Source: Phymorhynchus buccinoides
Lineage: Eukaryota > Mollusca > Gastropoda > Neogastropoda > Raphitomidae
Direction: 5' to 3'
DNA length: 64,000 nucleotides
Assembly: GCA_017654935.2 (NCBI GenBank)
Contig: CM065693.1
Location: 59,316,247 to 59,380,246 of the forward strand
The notes under the pieces are model-generated. The model had not been told where the DNA came from, did no database searches, and saw only the letters and a list, made by a program, of their open reading frames with translations. How positions within the stretch are numbered: the first letter of the stretch is position 1; every line of letters starts with the position of its first letter. Of the stretch, positions 39,333-53,296 are shown piece after piece. Both the position numbers and the translations under genes were made by a program.

Positions 39333-39371
39333 TGTGTGCGTGTGTGTGCATGTGTGCGTGTGTGTGTGTGA
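39300..39371. repeat. (TG)n microsatellite
   Basis: About 70 bp of tg dinucleotides with catg and cgtg interruptions, just left of the duplicated segment. Confidence 0.95.
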
Positions 39372-39412
39372 TTCAAAACAGTCAAGGAAAGGACTGCTGA
39401 TGCTGTGATCCT

Positions 39413-40829
39413 AATGACGCGCTGGAAAGGATTGCTTAACACGTGTCTCTTACAAAACACAATACTCACTTTAGCATACCTTTATGACACACTGGAAAGG
39501 ATTGCTTAACACGTTGTGTCTCTTACAAAACACAATACTCACTTTAGCATACCTTTATGACGCACTGGAAAGGATTGATTAACACGTTGTGTCTCTCACA
39601 ACACGCAATACTCACTTTAGCATAACTTTATGACGCACTGGAAAGGATTGAGGATTGATCAACACGTTGTGTCTCTCACAACACGCAATACTCACTTTAG
39701 CATACCTTTATGACGCACTGGAAAGGATTGAGGATTGATCAACACGTTGTGTCTCTCACAACACGCAATACTCACTTTAGCATAACTTTCTGATGCACTG
39801 GAAAGGACTGAGGATTGATCAACACGTTGTGTCTCTCACAACACGCAATACTCACTTTAGCATACCTTTATGACGCACTGGAAAGGATTGAGGATTGTTC
39901 AACACGTTGTGTCTCTCACAACACGCAATACTCACTTTAGCATAACTTTATGACGCACTGGAAAGGATTGAGGATTGATCAACACGTTGTGTCTCTCACA
40001 ACACGCAATACTCACTTTAGCATACCTTTATGACACACTGGAAAGGATTGAGGATTGATCAACACGTTGTGTCTCTCACAACACGCAATACTCACTTTAG
40101 CATACCTTTATGACACACTGGAAAGGATTGAGGATTGATCAACACGTTGTGTCTCTCACAACACGCAATACTCACTTTAGCATACCTTTATGACACACTG
40201 GAAAGGATTGAGGATTGATCAACACGTTGTGTCTCTCACAACACGCAATACTCACTTTAGCATAACTTTCTGATGCACTGGAAAGGACTGAGGATTGATC
40301 AACACGTTGTGTCTCTCACAACACGCAATACTCACTTTAGCATACCTTTATGACGCACTGGAAAGGATTGAGGATTGTTCAACACGTTGTGTCTCTCACA
40401 ACACGCAATACTCACTTTAGCATAACTTTATGACGCACTGGAAAGGATTGAGGATTGATCAACACGTTGTGTCTCTCACAACACGCAATACTCACTTTAG
40501 CATACCTTTATGACGCACTGGAAAGGATTGAGGGTTGATCAACACGTTGTGTCTCTCACAACACGCAATACTCACTTTAGCATACCTTTATGACACACTG
40601 GAAAGGATTGAGGATTGATCAACACGTTGTGTCTCTCACAACACGCAATACTCACTTTAGCATACCTTTATGACACACTGGAAAGGATTGAGGATTGATC
40701 AACACGTTGTGTCTCTCACAACACGCAATACTCACTTTAGCATACCTTTATGACACACTGGAAAGGATTGAGGATTGATCAACACGTTGTGTCTCTCACA
40801 ACACGCAATACTCACTTTAGCATAACTTT
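39413..40829 (-). repeat. 80-bp minisatellite made from the exon D splice donor (right copy)
   Basis: About 17.6 units, the first three shorter because they lack the gaggattgatc part (cttaacacgt variants). Each unit has the GCTAAA/GTGAGT donor on the minus strand. It ends in exon D. Confidence 0.97.
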
Positions 40830-40892
40830 CTGCCGCGTCTCCAAAATACTGGATGCATTTCTTCAGGGTGTCTTGAGTCTCTCTGCTGCCAT
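40816..40892 (-). CDS. SPG11: Spatacsin exon D
   Basis: A 77-bp exon with acceptor GCTTCAG/ATGGCAGC and strong donor GCTAAA/GTGAGT. The phase-1 junction with exon C creates the Asp codon (G/AT), and the exon then reads GSRETQDTLKK and CIQYFGDAAESYAK. It joins exon E in phase 0 to give AESYAK-DKCLMNCQ, matching the human arrangement in which AESYAK is followed by an Asp-x-Cys helix. It is a small exon with about 1.4 kb of duplicated donors on one side and about 8 kb of acceptor-like repeats on the other. Confidence 0.88.
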
Positions 40893-43800
40893 CTGAAGCA
40901 ACAACAATAAGAACGAAACATGACAACAAATGTCAAAGATGAAGGTACACACAGAAGGACATGATATCTAAAACAACAACAATAAGAAAGAAACATGACA
41001 ACACATGTCAAAGATGAAGGTACACACAGGAGGACATGATATCTAAAACAACAATAAGAACGAAACATGACAACACATGTCAAAGATGAAGGTACACACA
41101 GGAGGACATGATATCTAAAACAACAACAATAAGAAAGAAACATGACAACAAATGTCAAAGATGAAGGTACACACAGAAGGACATGATATCTAAAACAACA
41201 ATAAGAAAGAAACATGAACACATGTCAAAGATGAAGGTACACACAGAAGGACATGATATCTAAAACAACAATAAGAAAGAAACATGACAACACATGTCAA
41301 AGATGAAGGTACACACAGAAGGACATGATATCTAAAACAACAACAATAAGAAAGAAACATGACAACACATGTCAAAGATGAAGGTACACACAGAAGGACA
41401 TGATATATAAAACAACAATAAGAAAGAAACATGACAACACATGTCAAAGATGAAGGTACACACAGGAGGACATGATATCTAAAACAACAATAATAAGAAA
41501 GAAACATGACAACACATGTCAAAGATGAAGGTACACACAGAAGGACATGATATCTAAAACAACAACAATAAGAAAGAAACATGACAACACATGTCAAAGA
41601 TGAAGGTACACACAGAAGGACATGATATCTAAAACAACAATAAGAAAGAAACATGACAACAAATGTCAAAGATGAAGGTACACACAGAAGGACATGATAT
41701 CTAAAACAACAATAAGAAAGAAACATGACAACAAATGTCAAAGATGAAGGTACACACAGAAGGACATGATATCTAAAACAACAACAATAAGAACGAAACA
41801 TGACAACAAATGTCAAAGATGAAGGTACACACAGGAGGACATGATATCTAAAACAACAATAAGAACGAAACATGACAACACATGTCAAAGATGAAGGTAC
41901 ACACAGGAGGACATGATATCTAAAACAACAACAATAAGAAAGAAACATGACAACAAATGTCAAAGATGAAGGTACACACAGGAGGACATGATATCTAAAA
42001 CAACAACAATAAGAAAGAAACATGACAACACATGTCAAAGATGAAGGTACACACAGAAGGACATGATATCTAAAACAACAACAATAAGAACGAAACACAA
42101 CACATGTCAAAGATGAAGGTACACACAGAAGGACATGATATCTAAAACAACAATAAGAAAGAAACATGACAACACATGTCAAAGATGAAGGTACACACAG
42201 AAGGACATGATATCTAAAACAACAATAAGAAAGAAACATGACAACACATGTCAAAGATGAAGGTACACACAGAAGGACATCATATCTAAAACAACAATAA
42301 GAAAGAAACATGACAACACATGTCAAAGATGAAGGTACACACAGGAGGACATGATATCTAAAACAACAATAAGAAAGAAACACAACACATGTCAAAGATG
42401 AAGGTACACACAGAAGGACATGATATCTAAAACAACAATAAGAAAGAAACATGACAACACATGTCAAAGATGAAGGTACACACAGAAGGACATGATATCT
42501 AAAACAACAACAATAAGAAAGAAACATGACAACACATGTCAAAGATGAAGGTACACACAGAAGGACATGATATCTAAAACAACAATAAGAAAGAAACATG
42601 ACAACACATGTCAAAGATGAAGGTACACACAGAAGGACATGATATCTAAAACAACAATAATAAGAAAGAAACATGACAACACATGTCAAAGATGAAGGTA
42701 CACACAGGAGGACATGATATCTAAAACAACAATAAGAAAGAAACATGACAACACATGTCAAAGATGAAGGTACACACAGGAGGACATGATATATAAAACA
42801 ACAATAAGAACGAAACACAACACATGTCAAAGATGAAGGTACACACAGAAGGACATGAGATATAAAACAACAATAAGAAAGAAACATGACAACACATGTC
42901 AAAGATGAAGGTACACACAGGAGGACATGATATCTAAAACAACAACAATAAGAACGAAACATGACAACACATGTCAAAGATGAAGGTACACACAGGAGGA
43001 CATGAGATATAAAACAACAATAAGAAAGAAACATGACAACACATGTCAAAGATGAAGGTACACACAGGAGGACATGATATCTAAAACAACAACAATAAGA
43101 ACGAAACATGACAACACATGTCAAAGATGAAGGTACACACAGGAGGACATGATATCTAAAACAACAACAATAAGAAAGAAACATGACAACACATGTCAAA
43201 GATGAAGGTACACACAGAAGGACATGATATCTAAAACAACAACAATAAGAACGAAACATGACAACACATGTCAAAGATGAAGGTACACACAGAAGGACAT
43301 GATATCTAAAACAACAATAAGAACGAAACATGACAACACATGTCAAAGATGAAGGTACACACAGAAGGACATGATATCTAAAAAACAACAATAAGAAAGA
43401 AACATGACAACAAATGTCAAAGATGAAGGTACACACAGAAGGACATGATATCTAAAACAACAACAATAAGAAAGAAACATGACAACAAATGTCAAAGATG
43501 AAGGTACACACAGAAGGACATGATATCTAAAACAACAATAAGAAAGAAACATGACAACACATGTCAAAGATGAAGGTACACACAGGAGGACATGATATCT
43601 AAAACAACAACAATAAGAAAGAAACATGACAACACATGTCAAAGATGAAGGTACACACAGGAGGACATGATATCTAAAACAACAATAAGAAAGAAACATG
43701 ACAACAAATGTCAAAGATGAAGGTACACACAGGAGGACATGATATCTAAAACAACAATAAGAAAGAAACATGACAACACATGTCAAAGATGAAGGTACAC

Positions 43801-46800
43801 ACAGGAGGACATGATATCTAAAACAACAACAATAAGAAAGAAACATGACAACACATGTCAAAGATGAAGGTACACACAGAAGGACATGATATCTAAAACA
43901 ACAATAAGAAAGAAACATGACAACACATGTCAAAGATGAAGGTACACACAGAAGGACATGATATCTAAAACAACAATAAGAAAGAAACATGACAACACAT
44001 GTCAAAGATGAAGGTACACACAGAAGGACATGATATCTAAAACAACAATAAGAAAGAAACATGACAACACATGTCAAAGATGAAGGTACACACAGGAGGA
44101 CATGATATCTAAAACAACAATAAGAAAGAAACACAACACATGTCAAAGATGAAGGTACACACAGAAGGACATGATATCTAAAACAACAATAAGAAAGAAA
44201 CACAACACATGTCAAAGATGAAGGTACACACAGAAGGACATGATATCTAAAACAACAATAAGAAAGAAACATGACAACAAATGTCAAAGATGAAGGTACA
44301 CACAGAAGGACATGATATCTAAAACAACAACAATAAGAAAGAAACATGACAACACATGTCAAAGATGAAGGTACACACAGGAGGACATGATATCTAAAAC
44401 AACAATAAGAAAGAAACATGACAACACATGTCAAAGATGAAGGTACACACAGAAGGACATGATATCTAAAACAACAATAAGAAAGAAACATGACAACAAA
44501 CGTCAAAGATGAAGGTACACACAGAAGGACATGATATCTAAAACAACAACAATAAGAAAGAAACATGACAACACATGTCAAAGATGAAGGTACACACAGA
44601 AGGACATGATATCTAAAACAACAATAAGAAAGAAACATGACAACACATGTCAAAGATGAAGGTACACACAGAAGGACATGATATCTAAAACAACAATAAG
44701 AAAGAAACATGACAACACATGTCAAAGATGAAGGTACACACAGAAGGACATGATATCTAAAACAACAATAAGAAAGAAACATGACAACACATGTCAAAGA
44801 TGAAGGTACACACAGAAGGACATGATATCTAAAACAACAATAAGAAAGAAACATGACAACACATGTCAAAGATGAAGGTACACACAGAAGGACATCATAT
44901 CTAAAACAACAATAAGAAAGAAACATGACAACACATGTCAAAGATGAAGGTACACACAGGAGGACATGATATCTAAAACAACAATAAGAAAGAAACACAA
45001 CACATGTCAAAGATGAAGGTACACACAGAAGGACATGATATCTAAAACAACAATAAGAAAGAAACACAACACATGTCAAAGATGAAGGTACACACAGAAG
45101 GACATGATATCTAAAACAACAATAAGAAAGAAACATGACAACACATGTCAAAGATGAAGGTACACACAGGACATGATATCTAAAACAACAATAATAAGAA
45201 AGAAACATGACAACACATGTCAAAGATGAAGGTACACACAGGAGGACATGATATCTAAAACAACAACAATAAGAAAGAAACATGACAACACATGTCAAAG
45301 ATGAAGGTACACACAGAAGGACATGATATCTAAAACAACAACAATAAGAAAGAAACATGACAACACATGTCAAAGATGAAGGTACACACAGGAGGACATG
45401 ATATCTAAAACAACAATAAGAACGAAACACAACACATGTCAAAGATGAAGGTACACACAGGAGGACATGATATATAAAACAACAATAAGAACGAAACACA
45501 ACACATGTCAAAGATGAAGGTACACACAGAAGGACATGAGATATAAAACAACAATAAGAAAGAAACATGACAACACATGTCAAAGATGAAGGTACACACA
45601 GGAGGACATGATATCTAAAACAACAACAATAAGAAAGAAACATGACAACACATGTCAAAGATGAAGGTACACACAGGAGGACATGAGATATAAAACAACA
45701 ATAAGAAAGAAACATGACAACACATGTCAAAGATGAAGGTACACACAGAAGGACATGATATCTAAAACAACAACAATAAGAAAGAAACATGACAACACAT
45801 GTCAAAGATGAAGGTACACACAGAAGGACATGATATCTAAAACAACAATAAGAAAGAAACATGACAACACATGTCAAAGATGAAGGTACACACAGAAGGA
45901 CATGATATCTAAAACAACAACAATAAGAAAGAAACATGACAACACATGTCAAAGATGAAGGTACACACAGGAGGACATGATATCTAAAACAACAATAAGA
46001 AAGAAACATGACAACACATGTCAAAGATGAAGGTACACACAGAAGGACATGATATCTAAAACAACAATAAGAAAGAAACATGACAACACATGTCAAAGAT
46101 GAAGGTACACACAGAAGGACATGATATCTAAAACAACAATAAGAAAGAAACATGACAACACATGTCAAAGATGAAGGTACACACAGAAGGACATGATATC
46201 TAAAACAACAATAATAAGAAAGAAACATGACAACACATGTCAAAGATGAAGGTACACACAGAAGGACATGATATATAAAACAACAATAAGAACGAAACAT
46301 GACAACACATGTCAAAGATGAAGGTACACACAGGAGGACATGATATCTAAAACAACAATAAGAAAGAAACATGACAACAAACGTCAAAGATGAAGGTACA
46401 CACAGAAGGACATGATATCTAAAACAACAATAATAAGAAAGAAACATGACAACACATGTCAAAGATGAAGGTACACACAGAAGGACATGATATATAAAAC
46501 AACAATAAGAACGAAACATGACAACACATGTCAAAGATGAAGGTACACACAGAAGGACATGATATATAAAACAACAATAATAAGAAAGAAACATGACAAC
46601 ACATGTCAAAGATGAAGGTACACACAGAAGGACATGATATCTAAAACAACAATAAGAAAGAAACATGACAACACATGTCAAAGATGAAGGTACACACAGA
46701 AGGACATGATATCTAAAACAACAATAAGAAAGAAACATGACAACACATGTCAAAGATGAAGGTACACACAGAAGGACATGATATCTAAAACAACAATAAG

Positions 46801-48864
46801 AAAGAAACATGACAACACATGTCAAAGATGAAGGTACACACAGAAGGACATGATATCTAAAACAACAATAAGAAAGAAACATGACAACACATGTCAAAGA
46901 TGAAGGTACACACAGAAGGACATCATATCTAAAACAACAATAAGAAAGAAACATGACAACACATGTCAAAGATGAAGGTACACACAGGAGGACATGATAT
47001 CTAAAACAACAATAAGAAAGAAACACAACACATGTCAAAGATGAAGGTACACACAGAAGGACATGATATCTAAAACAACAATAAGAAAGAAACACAACAC
47101 ATGTCAAAGATGAAGGTACACACAGAAGGACATGATATCTAAAACAACAATAAGAAAGAAACATGACAACACATGTCAAAGATGAAGGTACACACAGGAG
47201 GACATGATATCTAAAACAACAATAATAAGAAAGAAACATGACAACAAATGTCAAAGATGAAGGTACACACAGGAGGACATGATATCTAAAACAACAACAA
47301 TAAGAAAGAAACATGACAACACATGTCAAAGATGAAGGTACACACAGAAGGACATGATATCTAAAACAACAACAATAAGAAAGAAACATGACAACACATG
47401 TCAAAGATGAAGGTACACACAGGAGGACATGATATCTAAAACAACAATAAGAAAGAAACACAACACATGTCAAAGATGAAGGTACACACAGGAGGACATG
47501 ATATATAAAACAACAATAAGAACGAAACACAACACATGTCAAAGATGAAGGTACACACAGAAGGACATGATATATAAAACAACAATAAGAAAGAAACATG
47601 ACAACACATGTCAAAGATGAAGGTACACACAGGAGGACATGATATAAAACAACAACAATAAGAACGAAACATGACAACACATGTCAAAGATGAAGGTACA
47701 CACAGAAGGACATGATATATAAAACAACAATAAGAAAGAAACATGACAACACATGTCAAAGATGAAGGTACACACAGAAGGACATGATATCTAAAACAAC
47801 AACAATAAGAAAGAAACATGACAACACATGTCAAAGATGAAGGTACACACAGAAGGACATGATATCTAAAACAACAATAAGAAAGAAACATGACAACACA
47901 TGTCAAAGATGAAGGTACACACAGAAGGACATGATATCTAAAACAACAATAAGAAAGAAACATGACAACACATGTCAAAGATGAAGGTACACACAGGAGG
48001 ACATGATATCTAAAACAACAATAAGAAAGAAACATGACAACACATGTCAAAGATGAAGGTACACACAGAAGGACATGATATCTAAAACAACAATAAGAAA
48101 GAAACATGACAACACATGTCAAAGATGAAGGTACACACAGAAGGACATGATATCTAAAACAACAATAAGAAAGAAACATGACAACACATGTCAAAGATGA
48201 AGGTACACACAGAAGGACATGATATCTAAAACAACAATAATAAGAAAGAAACATGACAACACATGTCAAAGATGAAGGTACACACAGAAGGACATGATAT
48301 ATAAAACAACAATAAGAAAGAAACATGACAACACATGTCAAAGATGAAGGTACACACAGGAGGACATGATATCTAAAACAACAATAAGAAAGAAACATGA
48401 CAACAAATGTCAAAGATGAAGGTACACACAGAAGGACATGATATCTAAAACAACAATAAGAAAGAAACATGACAACAAATGTCAAAGATGAAGGTACACA
48501 CAGAAGGACATGATATATAAAACAACAATAAGAAAGAAACATGACAACAAATGTCAAAGATGAAGGTACACACAGAAGGACATGATATATAAAACAACAA
48601 TAATAAGAAAGAAACATGACAACACATGTCAAAGATGAAGGTACACACAGAAGGACATGATATCTAAAACAACAATAAGAAAGAAACATGACAACACATG
48701 TCAAAGATGAAGGTACACACAGAAGGACATATCTAAAACAACAACAATAAGAACGAAACATGACAACACATGTCAAAGATGAAGGTACACACAGGAGGAC
48801 ATATCTAAAACAACAACAATAAGAACGAAACATGACAACACATGTCAAAGATGAAGGTACACAC
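40893..48864 (-). repeat. 72/75-bp minisatellite upstream of exon D, about 8 kb
   Basis: About 109 very regular units (taaaacaacaataagaaag, then aaacatgacaacacatgtca, then aagatgaaggtacacacaga, then aggacatgatatc). A 66-bp variant lacks atgaca, and single- and double-caa variants alternate. On the minus strand each has a pyrimidine run and TTTTAG/AT similar to the true exon D acceptor. The 1,445-, 748- and 476-codon minus-strand open frames here are by-products of the unit length. Confidence 0.97.
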
Positions 48865-48959
48865 AAATGCTATTGTTATTGTTGGAGCACACACACACAC
48901 ATGCACCCACAACTACCCACACATCACCTACGACTCACCATTCCCCCACCACCACCACC
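48865..48959. other. Short non-repetitive spacer
   Basis: A CA-rich and proline-codon-like spacer between two arrays. No gene. Confidence 0.5.
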
Positions 48960-50476
48960 CACCCAGCGGTTTGTCTTTCAGCAGAGCCAGGTGTGTGTCT
49001 GTGCCCAGACTCATCCAACATCTACAGACTGTCACCCTACTCACTCCAACATCTACAGACTGTCACCCACCCAGTGGTTTGTCTTTCAGCAGAGCCAGGT
49101 GTGCCCTGACTCATCCAACATCTACAGACTGTCACCCACCCAGTGGTTTGTCTTTCAGCAGAGCCAGGTGTCTGTGCCCAGACTCATCCAACATCTACAG
49201 ACTGTCACCCACCCAGTGGTTTGTCTTTCAGCAGAGCCAGGTGTGCCCTGACTCATCCAACATCTACATACTGTCACCCACCCAGTGGTTTGTCTTTCAG
49301 CAGAGCCAGGTGTGCCCTGACTCATCCAACATCTACAGACTGTCACCCACCCAGTGGTTTGTCTTTCAGCAGAGCCAGGTGTCTGTGCCCAGACTCATCC
49401 AACATCTACAGACTGTCACCCACCCAGTGGTTTGTCTTTCAGCAGAGCCAGGTGTGCCCTGACTCATCCAACATCTACAGACTGTCACCCACCCAGTGGT
49501 TTGTCTTTCAGCAGAGCCAGGTGTGCCCTGACTCATCCAACATGTACAGACTGTCACCCACCCAGTGGTTTGTCTTTCAGCAGAGCCAGGTGTCTGTGCC
49601 CAGACTCATCCAACATCTACAGACTGTCACCCACCCAGTGGTTTGTCTTTCAGCAGAGCCAGGTGTCGGTGCCCTGACTCATCCAACATCTACAGACTGT
49701 CACCCACCCAGTGGTTTGTCTTTCAGCAGAGCCAGGTGTGCCCTGACTCATCCAACATCTACAGACTGTCACCCACCCAGTGGTTTGTCTTTCAGCAGAG
49801 CCAGGTGTCGGTGCCCTGACTCATCCAACATCTACAGACTGTCACCCACCCAGTGGTTTGTCTTTCAGCAGAGCCAGGTGTGCCCTGACTCATCCAACAT
49901 CTACAGACTGTCACCCACCCAGTGGTTTGTCTTTCAGCAGAGCCAGATGTCGGTGCCCTGACTCATCCAACATCTACAGACTGTCACCCACCCAGTGGTT
50001 TGTCTTTCAGCAGAGCCAGGTGTCTGTGCCCAGACTCATCCAACATCTACAGACTGTCACCCACCCAGTGGTTTGTCTTTCAGCAGAGCCAGGTGTCGGT
50101 GCCCTGACTCATCCAACATCTACAGACTGTCACCCACCCAGTGGTTTGTCTTTCAGCAGAGCCAGGTGTGCCCTGACTCATCCAACATCTACAGACTGTC
50201 ACCCACCCAGTGGTTTGTCTTTCAGCAGAGCCAGGTGTCGGTGCCCTGACTCATCCAACATCTACAGACTGTCACCCACCCAGTGGTTTGTCTTTCAGCA
50301 GAGCCAGGTGTGCCCTGACTCATCCAACATCTACAGACTGTCACCCACCCAGTGGTTTGTCTTTCAGCAGAGCCAGATGTCGGTGCCCTGACTCATCCAA
50401 CATGTACAGACTGTCACCCACCCAGTGGTTTGTCTTTCAGCAGAGCCAGGTGTCTGTGCCCAGACTCATCTAACAT
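48960..50476 (-). repeat. 69/73-bp minisatellite made from the 3' end of exon C (right copy)
   Basis: About 21 units, the same as at 4246-5586, each with the last 55 nt of exon C (or 51 nt in the 69-bp form) and donor GTGGGT. The first unit is irregular. Confidence 0.96.
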
Positions 50477-50590
50477 GTGGGCGATCTCGCGGTACATGGA
50501 GAAGTTGAGGGCCACCATGGAGTAGGTGTCTTTGTCGTCGCTATGGAAACGCTTCAGGTAGTCCAGGATGGCCGTCTTCAGCTTGTCCTC
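50422..50590 (-). CDS. SPG11: Spatacsin exon C
   Basis: A 169-bp exon with acceptor GGTTGCAG/GAGGAC and donor CCACTGG/GTGGGT, phase 0 to phase 1. It encodes EDKLKTAILDYLKRF, HSDDKDTYSMVALNFSMYRE and IAHMLDESGHRHLALLKDKPL. This is the most readily recognised part of the spatacsin C-terminal family after RLLTGIGRY: LKTAxLDYxKR, then MxALxFSMxREI. The last 55 nt also form the neighbouring repeat unit, so an aligner or splicing machinery must choose among about 22 equivalent donors. A silent Leu change at 50471 separates it from the left copy. Confidence 0.9.
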
Positions 50591-50893
50591 CTGCAACCAA
50601 GCAATAGAAACACAATCTTCACACTTGTGTGAGAAAATTGTAGGAAATCACTATTGACTCAGACTGTCCTCCTGCACCCAAGCGATAGAAACACAATCAT
50701 AACACTTGTGTGAGAATATTGTAGGAAATCACTATTGACTGTCCTCCTGCAACCGAGCGATAGAAACACAATCTTCACACTTGTGTGAGAATATTGTAGT
50801 TAATCACTATTGACTCAGACTGTCCTCCTGCAACCAAGCGATAGAAACACAATCTTGACACTTGTGTGAGAAAAATTTAAGAAATCACTATTG
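50582..50893 (-). repeat. 82-bp repeat carrying the exon C acceptor, 4 copies (right copy)
   Basis: Four units of about 75-82 bp, the same as at 5692-6003, each with TTGCAG/GAGGACA or TGCAG/GAGGACA on the minus strand. Confidence 0.9.
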
Positions 50894-51441
50894 AAACTGG
50901 AATGAAGAATTGTTAAAAAATCTCAAGTCAAACCAGAAAAGAAGAATAAACAAGAGGCAAAGCCTTCAAGGCTCACTCAAACAGGCACATATTGGACATT
51001 AATAGATATAATGATGTTGGGACGGTCCTGGAGGTACTGCATTCAGCAATACCAGGAAAGTCCCGAGCTTTTAAACGATGAAGATGATTTTATTTTGCTA
51101 GCGATCTGAATGAAAGTTCATGTCCTCCAGCCTGGAACAATAACTATAGAGATAGTGGGACAATCCTGGAGGTACTGCAATACCAGGAAAGTCATGAAGT
51201 TCCTTTCTTAATCAAGTTGATTGAACCCACAACGTGAGAATAACTTCTAGCTATCAGTGCAATACCAGGCCAACCTGTGGCGAAGGTGGAGGAAGCCCCT
51301 GACACTTGCCCAGGTTCAAAAATCAGCTTAATATCGAAGCCCCGGATAGGGGGTATTGCGTGTGACATGTTAACTCGAGTGAGCCAAAAAGGAATCATAA
51401 TTCAAAATCAGAAAGGTAAACAAAATGATATTGGACCTAAC
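50894..51441. other. Intron B-C, mostly unique
   Basis: Counterpart of 6004-6556 with a few indels and the same diverged internal repeat. No gene. Confidence 0.6.
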
Positions 51442-51549
51442 CTTGTCAATGCCCTTACGAAGCAGCAGTTCAAACTGGTGATGTTGCTGGAGGTAATCGA
51501 AGATGTAGGTCATCTCGCTGTACCGCCCTATGCCTGTCAACAGGCGCAT
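51442..51549 (-). CDS. SPG11: Spatacsin exon B
   Basis: A 108-bp phase 0-0 exon with acceptor GTGTTTTCAG/ATGCGC and donor GACAAG/GTTAGG. It encodes MRLLTGIGRYSEMTYIFDY and LQQHHQFELLLRKGIDK. RLLTGIGRY-x-EMTYIFD, followed by a helix with FE-x-L-x-RK, is diagnostic of spatacsin in my reading. Exon A (ending FHLM) and exon C (starting EDKLKTA) join it without breaking the frame. No minisatellite touches this exon. It gives an internal contrast to its neighbours. Confidence 0.92.
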
Positions 51550-52559
51550 CTGAAAACACACCAATCGTTCGTTCTTTACTTTAATGTCTAGCCACCTTAA
51601 AATGATCTTAGACACACAAAAAGACAAACAAACAAACAAAAAATACAAAAGGGGTCAAGGGGGGGGGGGGGGGGGGGGGGGGCATAAATGTGTGTTATTT
51701 TAAATATGTGATTAAGAATGTGTGGAGTGTGGAAGTAATATAGTACGCTAAACTATGCATGCATATGTTAATAAATTAATGAGATAAGAATAAGCGATCC
51801 TCATTTAAGCCCTATCCTATGTTACTGGCATAACGGTAAACTACTCCAGCCTGGGTTCATATCTGGACATTTATAAAGAAACAAGACAATTTTTTAAATG
51901 TTAAAATAATAAGAAGTTAAATCAAACAAATAAACTTGAGAATCAAAGTAAATGTCCAACTGGACTCTTAACAAGTGCCCTAACAACTTCTATAGCCTTC
52001 GATTCGTTAAAACAAAATGTCCCAAAAATTTGTCATTGATGGTTCCATATCTAATAACCAAGTAGGTAAATATTTTTTTGTATTTCCGCAAAGAAAAATG
52101 ACATGAAATGGTGTAATTTTTTGGCCACAAATGCAAATCACGTTTTTACAATATTTTGTTTTATGTGCATCAAGCCAAGGGAGGAGGGGGGGGGAGGGGG
52201 GGGGGGGGGGGGGGGGGGGGGCGCGCGAGCGTTGATGTTTCTCTCTCTCTCTCTCTCTGCCTTTGTCTGTCTCTCTCTCTGTGTCTCATGTCTCTGTATG
52301 TCTATGTGTCTCTCTCTCTGTTTGTCTGTCTCTCTCTCTCTGCCTGTCTGTCTGTCTCTCTCTCTCTCTCTCTAATAACATATTTTGCGGACCCGGCGAA
52401 ACTGGTACTCATCATTACCGGTTCTTGGCGGTACCGGTACTAGGATTTGCCAGTACTAGGCGTTGCGATAGTGTAAAATAATGTATGCTAAAGTCAACAC
52501 ACATTCACCCTGGCTCTCTCTCTCTCTCTCTCTCTCTCCCCCTCCCCCCCTACCCTCCC

Positions 52560-52619
<60 letters not shown>

Positions 52620-53111
52620 GTTTAAACCAACAATTTGTATAAAGTAATGATAGGACAATATGCATCAAACAAAATTTAAAATGAATAATATCCCAAGCAT
52701 AATACATAAAAACAAAGTTTAGATTATAAAAACCAATACTGAATGCTAAAACAATGATAAAAAGTATGCTAAAATCAACACACATTCACCCTAGTTCTCT
52801 CTCTCTCTCTCTCCCTTCCTCCCTCCTCCAATCTCCATCCCCTCTCTCCCCTCTCTCTCACTTCCCCAACCACACACACACACACACACATGCACACAAA
52901 GCTTAAACCATCATTTGTTTAAAACTAATATAGGATAATACACATACGAAAACTAAAATGAACAATCAATATATATAATAGCAATAACAAAGAAACAGAG
53001 ACATCATAAAATGCTAGATCATATTATAATAATGTAAGCTAAAAATCAACAAAGCAACACAGTTACCCTCTCTACCCCCCACCCCCCATCTCTCTCCCTC
53101 TCTTACCCCCC

Positions 53112-53157
<46 letters not shown>

Positions 53158-53296
53158 AACACCCCCCCCACCCCCCCCCCACACGCCCCCCCCCCCCCCC
53201 CCCCCCCTCTCTCTCTCTCACTCCCCACACACACACACTCACACCCCCCGCACGCACACCACACACACACTCACACCCCCACAACAACAAAATCAT
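51550..53296. other. Intron A-B, low-complexity part
   Basis: Counterpart of 6665-8411, with G-runs at 51659-51682 and 52180-52221, (CT)n at 52240-52375 and 52515-52610, C-runs and CT/CA mixtures at 53060-53280. No coding evidence. Confidence 0.7.

Noticed and set aside
41190..48866. Minus-strand open frames of 748, 1,445 and 476 codons (Cys/Leu/Phe-rich)
   Set aside because: They are the translation of the 72/75-bp array, whose unit lengths are multiples of three. No domain or start context.
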